The translations under genes were made by a program, and so were the position numbers. 50,809 bases of DNA from Selenomonas sp. oral taxon 126. GTDB lineage: Bacteria > Bacillota > Negativicutes > Selenomonadales > Selenomonadaceae. A model generated the notes under the pieces. The model was not told the DNA's origin and searched no databases. It saw nothing but the letters and a program-made list of their open reading frames with translations. Every line of letters starts with the position of its first letter. Position 1 is the first letter of the stretch. The DNA is taken from positions 1,203,945 to 1,254,753 of the forward strand of contig NZ_CP016201.1 in assembly GCF_001683335.1 (NCBI RefSeq), written 5' to 3'. Below, in pieces: positions 34,435 to 43,768 of the stretch.

Positions 34435-34595
34435 GGAAGCACTGATAAAATGAAGTCCGCCAGATTGGCGTAGATTTTTTCGTCCGAACGAGGAGGCAAA
34501 CCGGACGCAGAGTGGTGCTCTGTGGAGGATTTGCCGACAAAGTGCGGGCAAAAAAGATGCGTCAAGATGGCGGTGCTGAATTTATCAGTGCTTCC
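34435..34595 (+). repeat. 161-bp MITE-like element, copy 2
   Basis: Same length as the copy at 30040-30200 and alignable throughout. The 15-bp ends GGAAGCACTGATAAA and TTTATCAGTGCTTCC are perfectly complementary. CTAA flanks both sides (34431-34434 and 34596-34599), a likely 4-bp target duplication; the left one includes the TAA stop of the glycosyltransferase. The hairpins are CGCCA/TGGCG (34458-34470) and CAGAG/CTCTG (34508-34522). Relative to copy 1 the second stem shows a T-A to G-C pair change. Confidence 0.88.
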
Positions 34596-34613
34596 CTAAG
34601 AGATGTCTGCATG

Positions 34614-34945
34614 AAAAAGGGGCTGTTGCATGAGAGCCCCTTTCGGCTCACTGCGTTCGCCACTTCCCCCGCTCTGACGGGGGAAGCTAATATGCCATAA
34701 CGAAAAGCCTCCCCCGTTGCTGACCTGTCCAAGAAGCAAGTCCGAAAGGACGCAGCTGATTGGGCAACAGGTCGTATGGGAAAACGTCCCAAGAACACAA
34801 GCGTTAGCGAAGTGTGATTGGTTGACGTTGACCGCTCGACACGGGGGAGGGGGACCGCAAAGCGGTGGTAGGGGCGCCTTGAGCGCTAACACGAACAGGG
34901 GCTGTTGTACGGAGTCAAAACAACTTCGTGCAACAGCCCCTTTTT
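34614..34945. repeat. 332-bp structured intergenic element with 17-bp terminal inverted repeats
   Basis: AAAAAGGGGCTGTTGCA (34614-34630) is perfectly complementary to 34929-34945. Both ends are also terminator-like hairpins. Inside are ACTTCCCCCG/CGGGGGAAG (about 34662-34685), CCTCCCCC (about 34708-34715) matched by GGGGGAGG (about 34843-34850), and other short complements. No credible gene lies here. It fills the gap between the end of the glycan island and the convergent yibE/F-like gene. It looks like a dispersed Firmicutes-type palindromic repeat, but the family was not confirmed. Confidence 0.65.
34898..34945 (+). terminator. Rho-independent terminator ending the glycan island
   Basis: GGGGCTGTTGTACG (34898-34911) pairs with CGTGCAACAGCCCC (34927-34940), with one G-T pair, and is followed by five T. 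The last T is also the first base of the reverse-strand stop codon of the YibE/F gene, so the terminator abuts that gene. A smaller hairpin of the same type, GGGGCT/AGCCCC at 34619-34640, lies at the other end of the element. Confidence 0.85.
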
Positions 34946-36069
34946 CATGGCGTTTTCCTCCGTGGTCGGATGGTGATGAGAAAGGCGGTGGCGTAGGCGG
35001 TGATGGGGATGGCGCAGAGGAGTCCGATGCTGCCGATGAGGGAGCGGACGACTTCTGTGGCGATCATGTTGAGGTTCATAACGTGCAGGAGGGAGATGTC
35101 AGGCTGCGCGGAGATGAGCAGGATGAGGGGCAGCGCGCCGCCAATGTAAGCGAGGACGAGGGTGTTTGCCATCGTGCCCATGACATCGCGCCCGACGTTC
35201 AGCCCCGAGGTGACGAGTGCCTGAAACTTCGTCTTGGGCGCGAGCAGCTTCATCTCGTACTGTGCGGAGGCGATGGAGACGGCGACATCCATGACGGCAC
35301 CGAGCGCACCGAGGACAATGCCCGAAAAGAGGAGCTCGCGGAAGTCCACGTCCTTCAGATAGAGTGCCTTGAGCATGCCCGCCTGCTCCTCGGAGACGCC
35401 CGTGAGATAGGTGAAGTGGATGGCGAGGACGGCGAGGAGACCCGCGACGAGGATGCCGCCGATGGTGCCGATGATGGCGCCTGCGGATTTCACATTGCGT
35501 CCGTTCACGATGAGCTGGGTTGCGAGGGTGATGACGGCACCGATGAGGATCGTCCAGAGGATGATGTGTGAGGGGGCAAATAGGATGAACGCAATGAGTC
35601 CCTTTGCAATGAGGAGGACGGCGAAGAGGAGGACGAGGAGCGCCTTGAGCCCTGTCATGCCGCCGAAGAGGATGAGGAGCGCGGCGAAGCCAACGAGGAG
35701 GAGCAGCATCGCGGGCAGTCGGTCGTAGTCGACAATGGCATAGCTGCCGTTCTCGTCGCGTACGATGATATTGTCGCCCTCCTGCGGGTGGATGTCAAAG
35801 GCGGCATTGTTCAGTGTGCGGTGTGAGATGGTTGTCTCCGTGCCCGCAGCTTCCCCCGAGTCGATGCGTATCTGCACTTCGTACTGCACGGCACCGGGGG
35901 CAAATGCCTTGATTTCGTTCTCCGTCTCCGTGACACTGAGCACCTCAGCCTTGTAGGTCGGCGGGTCGCCGTCCTCGCCGCCCGGCAGGTGGGCGAGTGC
36001 ATAGAGGAGAACAGCAAGTGCGAGGCAGCTGCCGAGGAAGCGGGCAAAGCGTCGGGGATGAATCTTCAT
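34945..36069 (-). CDS. YibE/F family membrane protein
   Basis: A 374-residue inner-membrane protein on the reverse strand. An N-terminal transmembrane anchor (about residues 8-28) precedes an extracytoplasmic domain of about 100 residues. About seven further membrane segments follow, beginning LPAMLLLLVGFAALLILFGG. Family-typical stretches are GMTGLKALLVLLFAV, GAVMDVAVSIASAQ and NVGRDVMGTMANTLVLAYIGGALPL. The function of YibE/F is not established; transport has been suggested. The start at 36069 has AAAGGG 8 nt upstream, while the open frame extends to 36117 without a ribosome site. Divergently transcribed from the HMA/P-type ATPase genes, with a shared control region. Confidence 0.87.
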   Translation of the reverse strand: MKIHPRRFARFLGSCLALAVLLYALAHLPGGEDGDPPTYKAEVLSVTETENEIKAFAPGAVQYEVQIRIDSGEAAGTETTISHRTLNNAAFDIHPQEGDNIIVRDENGSYAIVDYDRLPAMLLLLVGFAALLILFGGMTGLKALLVLLFAVLLIAKGLIAFILFAPSHIILWTILIGAVITLATQLIVNGRNVKSAGAIIGTIGGILVAGLLAVLAIHFTYLTGVSEEQAGMLKALYLKDVDFRELLFSGIVLGALGAVMDVAVSIASAQYEMKLLAPKTKFQALVTSGLNVGRDVMGTMANTLVLAYIGGALPLILLISAQPDISLLHVMNLNMIATEVVRSLIGSIGLLCAIPITAYATAFLITIRPRRKTP

Positions 36070-36105
36070 GGGAATACCCTTTCGTGGAATGTTGTGATGA
36101 TTGGA

Positions 36106-36151
36106 ATTATCATACACAGTGATAATGATATTTACATGAGTATGATGTCAA
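36106..36151 (-). promoter_or_regulatory. Reverse promoter with ATTATCA/TGATAAT palindrome
   Basis: On the reverse strand TTGACA (36151-36146) and TCATTA (36128-36123) are 17 nt apart and face the YibE/F gene. Just downstream, ATTATCA (36106-36112) and TGATAAT (36120-36126) form a perfect 7-bp inverted repeat with a 7-nt spacer, overlapping the -10. The GATAATGATA stretch recalls Fur-type metal-regulator boxes but does not match a full box, so a metal-responsive operator is only a guess. Confidence 0.5.
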
Positions 36152-36178
36152 TAGTTATTCCTGATTATCGCGGGGCTA

Positions 36179-36207
36179 TTGACATATTCGTTATTCTCAC
36201 ATATACT
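36179..36207 (+). promoter_or_regulatory. Sigma-70-type promoter for the YtxH/HMA/P-type ATPase genes
   Basis: TTGACA (36179-36184) and TATACT (36202-36207) with a 17-nt spacer form a near-consensus promoter reading right. The transcript would have a leader of about 195 nt before the first gene at 36409. That leader contains GAGAAC/GTTCTC complements and a small GCCC/GGGC hairpin near 36380, but no riboswitch class was recognised. Between 36070 and 36408 only these control elements are seen, apart from an unsupported small open frame. Confidence 0.75.
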
Positions 36208-36408
36208 GAGAACAACACGATGGTTCCAGAGAGGATGGCGGCACGACTGCGGTTCTCATGGCGCAGGAATTATCATCGTCGAACGAATCTGCTCAGGGAA
36301 GCCACAAGCCGGTCTTTGGGGGATGAGGAGACGTTCACTCGATATGAGGCAAAGCGCCAAGAAACGAAAACGCCCTGATTCGGGCAATAGAACAGAGGAG
36401 GAATTATC

Positions 36409-36609
36409 ATGTTCTCGAAGACAGATTTCTGGATTGGCCTTGCGGTCGGTGCGGTTGCCGGTATTTTCGGCTACCGCTTCATGCAGGAGCGCACGCAGCA
36501 GCTTGCGGCTCTTGAGGCAGGTCAGGCGGATCTTTCGCTGGCGGAGCTCCAGCGTCAGAAGGAGGAGCTTGAGGATCTGATTGCGGCGCAGTCTGCATCG
36601 GAGAAGTAA
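36409..36609 (+). CDS. Small YtxH-like membrane protein
   Basis: A 66-residue protein with one N-terminal membrane segment (about residues 8-24, WIGLAVGAVAGIFGYRF) followed by a charged coiled-coil-like helix (LAALEAGQADLSLAELQRQKEELEDLI). The plan resembles YtxH-domain proteins of Firmicutes, whose function is not settled. AGAGGAGG lies upstream of the ATG at good distance. It is the first gene after the 36179-36207 promoter and is followed by a terminator, so it may be expressed partly on its own. Confidence 0.7.
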   Translation: MFSKTDFWIGLAVGAVAGIFGYRFMQERTQQLAALEAGQADLSLAELQRQKEELEDLIAAQSASEK

Positions 36610-36629
36610 ACAAGCGTTCCACTGGGCTC

Positions 36630-36665
36630 GGGGCTGTTGCGCGGCATCGCGCACAGCCCCTTTTT
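36630..36665 (+). terminator. Rho-independent terminator
   Basis: GGGGCTGTTGCGC (36630-36642) pairs with GCGCACAGCCCC (36649-36660), leaving one bulged T, and five T follow. The stem sequence GGGGCTGTTGC is shared with the hairpins at 34618 and 34898, a recurring terminator type in this genome. Confidence 0.87.
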
Positions 36666-36749
36666 CAAAAAGACCCTGCGGTACAGGTACTGCAGAATAT
36701 TATAGACGTAAAAATAGTCATAAAAAGAAAGGGAGGAAACGATTTTTCC

Positions 36750-37061
36750 ATGAATATTTTCGATACGATCAAGAATGCGATACCGCAGTCGGCGGTGGAT
36801 GTATTCGTCCGTACGACGGATATCGCATCCTATATGCCGGGGCGCGTGCGTCTCTACAGCAAGCAGCTCGTGAACAACGCTGTACTTGAAGCGCAGGTAC
36901 AGGCGCATCTTGGAACACTCGCGGAGATTGAGCGCGTGGAGACGAATATCGAGACGGGCTCGATCCTTATCACGTACGAGCCGGAGCGTCTGCGTGCGAA
37001 CGCGCAGCTGCGCCGTGTGGAGGACTATATGCGCACGCATGCGAGGAGGAGGGCATCATGA
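36750..37061 (+). CDS. Small HMA-like protein without metal-binding cysteines
   Basis: A 103-residue protein. After a short helix (DTIKNAIPQSAVDVFV) the segment SYMPGRVRLYSKQLVNNAVLEAQVQAHLGTL, followed by IERVETNIETGSILITYEP, has the beta-alpha-beta-beta-alpha-beta spacing of heavy-metal-associated domains. It contains no cysteine at all, so it cannot bind metal through the usual CxxC. It resembles the cysteine-less HMA_2 group found next to P-type ATPases. AAGGGAGG lies upstream. It overlaps the next gene by 4 nt (ATGA), so it belongs to the ATPase operon. A role as a regulatory or structural subunit of the pump is inferred. Confidence 0.65.
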   Translation: MNIFDTIKNAIPQSAVDVFVRTTDIASYMPGRVRLYSKQLVNNAVLEAQVQAHLGTLAEIERVETNIETGSILITYEPERLRANAQLRRVEDYMRTHARRRAS

Positions 37062-37941
37062 ACTATGTCTCTGGACTGATGCTTGGCGCGTCACTGGTGA
37101 ATATGCTGCGGCAGTCGATGGGCGGGACGGGGGAGACATCCCCCTCCGCCAACGGAACGGGGGGCGGACGCGGTCGTGCACAGGGCGGCGGAGCATCCGG
37201 ATTTTCCTCTGCCGCCGGCGGGCTTGCCCTCGGGGGTGCAGCACTCACGGGGCTGCTTGGCGGCGGACGCATGGGGGGCGGTGCATCCTTTCTGCCGACG
37301 AGTCTCCTCGGCGGTGGCCGTGCGGGCAGTGCATCCCCGCTGACAAGCCTTCTTGGCATGGCCGGGCGCGGAGGGCGTGCACAGCTTCCGTCGGGCTTTT
37401 TTGGCGGCGGACGCAAGGGGGGAGCCTCCTCTGCGGGTATGGCGCAGGAGTCTGCGCCCGCGCCGACACAGATGAAGGTGTCGGCGGAGCCGCCCTTTGT
37501 CTGCGTGCACGCCTCCTCGGGACGGCGTCGCTATCGGACGCCGTATCTGACGCCGGAGTTCGGGAAGGTGCTCGAGGAGCTTCTCCCACGTCTGCCGTTT
37601 GTGACAGAGGTGCGTGCAAACGCGGTTGCCGGCAGTATCCTGTTTGTCTATCCGCCGGAGGACGAGGCACATATCCTCGTGCTTGCGGAGGGCTTGGAGG
37701 AGATTTTTGCGGAGGGGCGCACCGCACCGCCGCCCGCGACGCTCGCCCAGAGTGTACGCCGTTCGGTGCATGATTTCAGCGGTTGGATTCAGCGGAATAC
37801 GGGCGGCGCACTCGATCTGAGTTCTGTGGTTGCGGGCGTATTCGTCCTGCGCGGCATTCGTCAGCTCGTGCTCACGAACAATACGCCGTCGGGCTCGCAG
37901 ATGCTCTGGTGGGCGCTGACGCTGATGAGAGGGTGGAAGGT

Positions 37942-37945
<4 letters not shown>
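37058..37945 (+). CDS. Glycine-rich protein with HMA-like domain, pump accessory
   Basis: A 295-residue protein in three parts. Residues about 1-20 are a short hydrophobic start (SGLMLGASLVNML). Residues about 25-135 are a low-complexity Gly/Ala/Arg/Ser region with imperfect repeats of LLGGGR-x-GGAS type. Residues about 145-225 resemble an HMA-like fold (PFVCVHASSGRRRYRTPYL, then VTEVRANAVAGSILFVYP). The last 60 residues include a probable membrane helix (LDLSSVVAGVFVLRGIRQLVL). Coupled to both neighbours by ATGA overlaps. No function is known; the position suggests an accessory part of the P-type ATPase. Confidence 0.6.
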
Positions 37946-40053
<2,108 letters not shown>

Positions 40054-40072
40054 GAATCGCCTATCCTGTGTA

Positions 40073-40101
40073 TTGATTTTTCCTGCATACTGTTGTAAAA
40101 T
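40073..40101 (+). promoter_or_regulatory. Sigma-70-type promoter before yvyF
   Basis: TTGATT (40073-40078) and TAAAAT (40096-40101) are 17 nt apart, starting 20 nt after the ATPase stop. The leader to the yvyF ATG is about 60 nt. It would start the flagellar regulator-chaperone cluster independently of sigma-28. Confidence 0.65.
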
Positions 40102-40168
40102 ACGAGAGAAAACAGAGTCGGATCATCGACATGCCCGATCCGCGCTATTCGAGAGGAGAGATTTGTCA

Positions 40169-40582
40169 ATGGCAGGAAAGATGAAGAACTGCTCAAGCTG
40201 CGGGAAGGTATTCGTTTCGATTAACAACGCCCGTATCTGTATGGATTGCCGTGAGAAAGAGGAGAAGTGGGAGCGCGAGATCGTCGAGTATGTGCGCGAC
40301 CATCCGAAGAGCACGATCGCCGAGATCGTCGAGGCGACGGGCGTACAGGAGCCTGTGATCCGCCGCATGATCCGCGAGGGACGCTTCGTCTCCACGGGGA
40401 TCGAACTCTACTATCCGTGCGAGAAATGCGGCTCGCCCATCGATAAGGGGCAGTACTGCGAGAAGTGTCAGAAGGAGATGCGCGATGAGCTGACCGCTGC
40501 AATCGCCAAGAAGAGCAGCGCAGGCGGCAAGGGCGACGGCTCTGCAAATCGCCGCGGCTATGTGACGCTCAACGATAAATAA
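40169..40582 (+). CDS. yvyF: YvyF-like flagellar operon protein
   Basis: A 137-residue protein with two zinc-ribbon-like pairs: CSSCGKVF with CMDC at the N-terminus, and CEKCGSPIDKGQYCEKC near residue 90. Between them lies a helix-turn-helix-like segment (TIAEIVEATGVQEPVIRRMIREGRF). This is the pattern of Bacillus YvyF, which is encoded directly before flgM as here. Its role in flagellar gene control is not well defined. The ATG at 40169 follows GAGAGGAGAG; the frame is open for 32 more codons through a promoter and is not used. A strong terminator separates it from flgM. Confidence 0.83.
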   Translation: MAGKMKNCSSCGKVFVSINNARICMDCREKEEKWEREIVEYVRDHPKSTIAEIVEATGVQEPVIRRMIREGRFVSTGIELYYPCEKCGSPIDKGQYCEKCQKEMRDELTAAIAKKSSAGGKGDGSANRRGYVTLNDK

Positions 40583-40603
40583 GATATTCTTTCGCTGCAC
40601 AGG

Positions 40604-40649
40604 GGATGCATACTTAGGAAATTATTCTTAAGTATGCATCCTTTTTTTT
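40604..40649 (+). terminator. Strong terminator between yvyF and flgM
   Basis: GGATGCATACTTA (40604-40616) is perfectly complementary to TAAGTATGCATCC (40629-40641), with a 12-nt loop and eight T after it. The right arm contains the TTAAGTATG block that resembles the -35 of the sigma-28-like promoters, so terminator and promoter overlap. Confidence 0.92.
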
Positions 40650-40655
40650 CGATAA
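40628..40655 (+). promoter_or_regulatory. Sigma-28-like promoter for flgM
   Basis: CTTAAGTATG (from 40627) followed after the T-run by TTCGATAA (40648-40655) matches the sigma-28 pattern, with TAAG and CGATAA at the standard distance. It lies 45 nt before the flgM GTG. The same CTTAAGTATG precedes flagellin. Confidence 0.55.
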
Positions 40656-40699
40656 AGAATGTGAAAGGACTCCGACCCATTTTCGGAGGAATACAGTAG

Positions 40700-40981
40700 G
40701 TGGTGAAGAATATGTTGATCAGCAATCATGCAATCTCGGCTGTAAGCCGCCTCTATGCGGGCAGTGCACCCGCAGGATCACGCCGTGTGGATGCGGCGGC
40801 CGGCGTGCAGCGCCCCGATGCGCTCGAACTCTCGGGCGAGGCACAGAGCTTCGGCGATATTCTGCAAAAGCTGCGCGGCATGGACGATGTCCGCACGGAG
40901 CGCGTGGAAGCACTTGCAGCGCGCACGCAGAATCCTGCCTCCACGGACATCGCGGCAAAGATGCTCGTAATGCGCTACTAA
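40700..40981 (+). CDS. flgM: Anti-sigma-28 factor FlgM
   Basis: A 93-residue protein that binds and holds back the flagellar sigma factor until the hook is complete. Typical are the disordered, polar first half (PAGSRRVDAAAGVQRPDALELSGEAQ) and the C-terminal sigma-binding helices ending DIAAKMLVMRY. The start is the GTG at 40700 because GGAGGA lies 9 nt upstream; the ATG at 40712 is too far from it. It sits between yvyF and flgN as in Bacillus. FlgN starts 13 nt later, so the two are co-transcribed. Confidence 0.8.
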   Translation: MVKNMLISNHAISAVSRLYAGSAPAGSRRVDAAAGVQRPDALELSGEAQSFGDILQKLRGMDDVRTERVEALAARTQNPASTDIAAKMLVMRY

Positions 40982-40993
40982 AGAGGCATATAT

Positions 40994-41482
40994 ATGTGGA
41001 ACAGGTTCACGGCAACGCTGGAGCAGCTCCATGCGCAGTACGAGAAAATCCGCACGCTTCAGGAGAAGAAGCGCGGATTTCTTGTGGCGCTCGATATGAC
41101 AGGGCTTGAAAAGCTGACCGCTGAGGAGGATTTTCTCGCAAAGGCGGTGCAGACACTCGAAAAAGAGCGTCTCACGCAGCTCGCCCGGATCGCGCAGGAG
41201 ACTCCGGGCGTGACCTCCGAGACAACGATGGAAGAACTGGCTCTGCTCGCCCCGACCGATGAGGTTCATCGCTCCATCTTGGGGGCAAGCCGAAAGCTCA
41301 GCCGCCTTGTCAGAGAGGTGCAGGAACGCAGCGAGGCGAATGCCTTCCTCATGGAGGGGCTACTCATCGCAGTGAATCGGCAGCTCGGCAAGATCGGCGG
41401 CGCGGTGGTCGACCCCGTGTATGGGAGCGGCGGCGATGAGCAGGTGCGGCACCTCAAGAAGAATCTGGACTATAAGGCGTGA
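40994..41482 (+). CDS. flgN: Flagellar export chaperone FlgN
   Basis: A 162-residue, mostly helical cytoplasmic chaperone expected to keep the hook-filament junction proteins FlgK and FlgL competent for export. It matches FlgN in length, long heptad-like helices (MWNRFTATLEQLHAQYEKIRTLQEKKRGFLVA) and the C-terminal segment NAFLMEGLLIAVNRQLGKI. It lies between flgM and flgK as expected. Another FlgN-like gene follows only 6 nt later. Confidence 0.85.
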   Translation: MWNRFTATLEQLHAQYEKIRTLQEKKRGFLVALDMTGLEKLTAEEDFLAKAVQTLEKERLTQLARIAQETPGVTSETTMEELALLAPTDEVHRSILGASRKLSRLVREVQERSEANAFLMEGLLIAVNRQLGKIGGAVVDPVYGSGGDEQVRHLKKNLDYKA

Positions 41483-41488
41483 GCGGCG

Positions 41489-41980
41489 ATGACGAATGAG
41501 ACGCGCGAGGCACTCATGCTCCTCAAGGAACAGCTGAGTGCCTCTGAGGAGGCAACGCATCGCTTTGCCATGTTGCGTGATGCCCTCTCGCGGAGTGCAT
41601 CGGGCGGCGGTGTCGCAGAGCCGACGGCAGCCGCAGAGCGCAGCCTCGCCGAGGTGCGTGCACTCGCACGCAGGCAGGCGGAGCTGCTGGCAGCGACGGA
41701 GGCACACAGCCTCGCCGATCTGCTTGCGCGTGAGCCGAATCTGCGCGAACGGATGGCGGTGGAGCGCGTTCTGCGCGCCGTTGCCGCACGGCAGGTGGAA
41801 TTGCAGGAATTCGTGCGGCGCTGTGGCGGCCTCTTGCAGGCGAGCGCCGATTTTGTCAGCTATCAGCTGAATGTTGCCTCGGGCACAGTGGCAGACGACA
41901 CCTACGGCAGGTCGCAGCCCGTGGCGGGACCCGCTCCGGGCGTGAACCGTGCGGTTGCAATGTTTGATGCGGATGTATAA
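41489..41980 (+). CDS. FlgN-like helical protein, possible second chaperone
   Basis: A 163-residue, alanine-rich helical protein (EALMLLKEQLSASEEATHRFAML; LAEVRALARRQAELLAATEAHSL; RQVELQEFVRRCGGLLQASADFV). It resembles FlgN in length, helix pattern and the terminal region with FVSYQLNVASGTVADDTYG, where FlgN has its substrate-binding part. It follows flgN after 6 nt and precedes flgK. A duplicated chaperone, one for FlgK and one for FlgL, would explain it, but sequence similarity to the first FlgN is weak, so this remains an inference. Confidence 0.55.
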   Translation: MTNETREALMLLKEQLSASEEATHRFAMLRDALSRSASGGGVAEPTAAAERSLAEVRALARRQAELLAATEAHSLADLLAREPNLRERMAVERVLRAVAARQVELQEFVRRCGGLLQASADFVSYQLNVASGTVADDTYGRSQPVAGPAPGVNRAVAMFDADV

Positions 41981-42015
41981 AGGAACGGATCAATAGGGAA
42001 AGAGTGAGGGATCAT

Positions 42016-43758
42016 ATGCGGTCAACATTTGCCGGACTCAATACGATGGTGCGGGGCATCCAGAACAATCAGCTCTCGCTCGATACGACGGGTCACAATA
42101 TTACGAATGCCTCAACGGAGGGATATTCACGCCAGCGCGTCGACTCGGCGGCGACGAACTATCAGGAGCGCCCGTCCCTCTACGGCGGGGTCTATGTCGG
42201 CGGCGGCGTGGACGTCGTCGCGCTGAACCGTGCGCGCAACATCTACGCGGACAAGCAGTACTGGTCGGAGAACTCGGCGCAGAACCTCTACAAGACGTAC
42301 AAGACGAACTATGACAAGGTGCAGACGATCTTCAACGACGCAAAGAAGAGCGGTGTTCTGAACGCCATGCAGCAGTTCTACTCATCCTGGGTCAACCTTT
42401 CAGACCATGCGAGCGACGCCGCCTCACGCACGGCAGTCATTACGAAGGGAAACAATCTCGTCGACCGCATCAAGACGTGCGCCAAGCAGCTGCAATCCCA
42501 GATCGCGGCACAGTATGACGAGATCGGCATCCAGCTGGGTAAGCTCAATAATCTCACGAAGGAGATCGCAGAGCTCAACAAGAACATCATGCTCGCGGAG
42601 ACGAACGGCGGCAAGGCAAACGACTTGCGCGACCAGCGTGATCTCCTTGTCGACAAGCTCTCCGAGATCACGAATGTCAACGTATACGAGGAGGCGAACG
42701 GGCAGTACACGGTCGTCTCGAACGGCATGTCGCTCGTCCAGCGCGAGAGTTCGCTGACGCTTGAACTGAGTCCGCCGATCAACAATGAACAGTACGGCAT
42801 CTCCGACTTCTCCATCCGCGTCGTGGAGGCGGGCGGCATCGGCTACGTCCCGCAGAGCGGCATTCTCAAGGCTCTCTCCGATACCATCGTGCAGGACAAG
42901 GGGCATATTGACCAGCTTGCGGACATCTCCGCAACCCTCCTCACGACGTTCAACGACGTGCACAAGCAAGGTGTTGGCATTGACAAAGAGCAGACGGGGT
43001 GGCTGAACTTCTTCGGACAGAATAAGTTCAAGTCTCTGACGGGTACGACCTACGACCAGATGCAGTACACATGGCACGTCGATCCGCTGACGGATGAGCG
43101 CTATATGGAGGCGGCGGGTGCGAGCCGCACCGTCACCAAGACGGCGGGACCACCCGCTCAGACGACCGTTGCGACGTCGGTCACGGGAAGCCCGGACAGA
43201 CTGAAGTCCATGCAGATCATCAACGCCCTCAAGGTCAGCGACGAGCTGACGGCACCGGGCGGACAGAATCTCGTTGCTGCGCGGCAGGTCGTGAACAAGA
43301 ATACCGGTGCACGGGTCGTGCCGACACTGAGCGGTACGTCTTCAAACTTTACATACAACGACGATTGGGTCAACGGTACGGCGGACGGCACGATTGCGGT
43401 GGAGCTGAGCAAGCTCTTCAATGTCGATCAGGCGACTGCGGCGAACCCAAAGGGGTCGATGAATCCGCGCAATACGGATCGCGCCATCAGCACCGTCTCG
43501 ATCAATCAGTACTACAACGGGATGATGAGTAAGCTCGGCGCAGATGCAGAGAACATCGACCGCACACTCAAGCAGCAGGATGACCTCATGACGCAGATTA
43601 CCCAGTGGCGGCAGTCCACATCGGGGGTCGACTGGAACGAGGAGCTGACGAATATGCTCAAGTTCCAGACGGGGTACGGAGCCTGCTCCCGCGTGCTCAC
43701 ATCAATGGATGAGATGCTCGACAAGCTGATCAACGGCACGGGCATGGTCGGAAGGTAA
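42016..43758 (+). CDS. flgK: Hook-associated protein 1, FlgK
   Basis: The first hook-filament junction protein, secreted by the flagellar export apparatus. The 580 residues include the conserved N-terminus MRSTFAGLNTMVRGIQNNQLSLDTTGHNITNASTEGYSRQR (positions 1-41), the axial-protein region with DLRDQRDLLVDKLSE, and a C-terminus typical of flagellar axial proteins (ELTNMLKFQTGYGACSRVLTSMDEML). The ATG at 42016 fits the family start; a GTG at 42004 is also in frame. It is followed by flgL after 10 nt. Confidence 0.95.
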   Translation: MRSTFAGLNTMVRGIQNNQLSLDTTGHNITNASTEGYSRQRVDSAATNYQERPSLYGGVYVGGGVDVVALNRARNIYADKQYWSENSAQNLYKTYKTNYDKVQTIFNDAKKSGVLNAMQQFYSSWVNLSDHASDAASRTAVITKGNNLVDRIKTCAKQLQSQIAAQYDEIGIQLGKLNNLTKEIAELNKNIMLAETNGGKANDLRDQRDLLVDKLSEITNVNVYEEANGQYTVVSNGMSLVQRESSLTLELSPPINNEQYGISDFSIRVVEAGGIGYVPQSGILKALSDTIVQDKGHIDQLADISATLLTTFNDVHKQGVGIDKEQTGWLNFFGQNKFKSLTGTTYDQMQYTWHVDPLTDERYMEAAGASRTVTKTAGPPAQTTVATSVTGSPDRLKSMQIINALKVSDELTAPGGQNLVAARQVVNKNTGARVVPTLSGTSSNFTYNDDWVNGTADGTIAVELSKLFNVDQATAANPKGSMNPRNTDRAISTVSINQYYNGMMSKLGADAENIDRTLKQQDDLMTQITQWRQSTSGVDWNEELTNMLKFQTGYGACSRVLTSMDEMLDKLINGTGMVGR

Positions 43759-43768
43759 GAGGTGACAT

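Noticed and set aside
34512-34700. Small open frame across the 161-bp repeat
   Set aside because: Made of repeat and terminator sequence, no ribosome site; only its relation to the repeat's open frame is of interest.
34717-35571. 284-codon forward open frame
   Set aside because: Mostly antisense to YibE/F and very rich in Asp/Glu/Gly, as expected for the complement of a membrane protein gene.
36221-36378. Possible 52-residue basic peptide in the leader before the YtxH-like gene
   Set aside because: No ribosome site and no coding-like composition; kept as leader.
36208-36408. Manganese (yybP-ykoY) or other riboswitch before the pump genes
   Set aside because: No recognisable conserved core; only short unconvincing stems.
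37161-37430. Short repeats suggestive of a CRISPR-like or tandem array
   Set aside because: They are imperfect Gly-rich coding repeats inside a gene, without constant spacer length.
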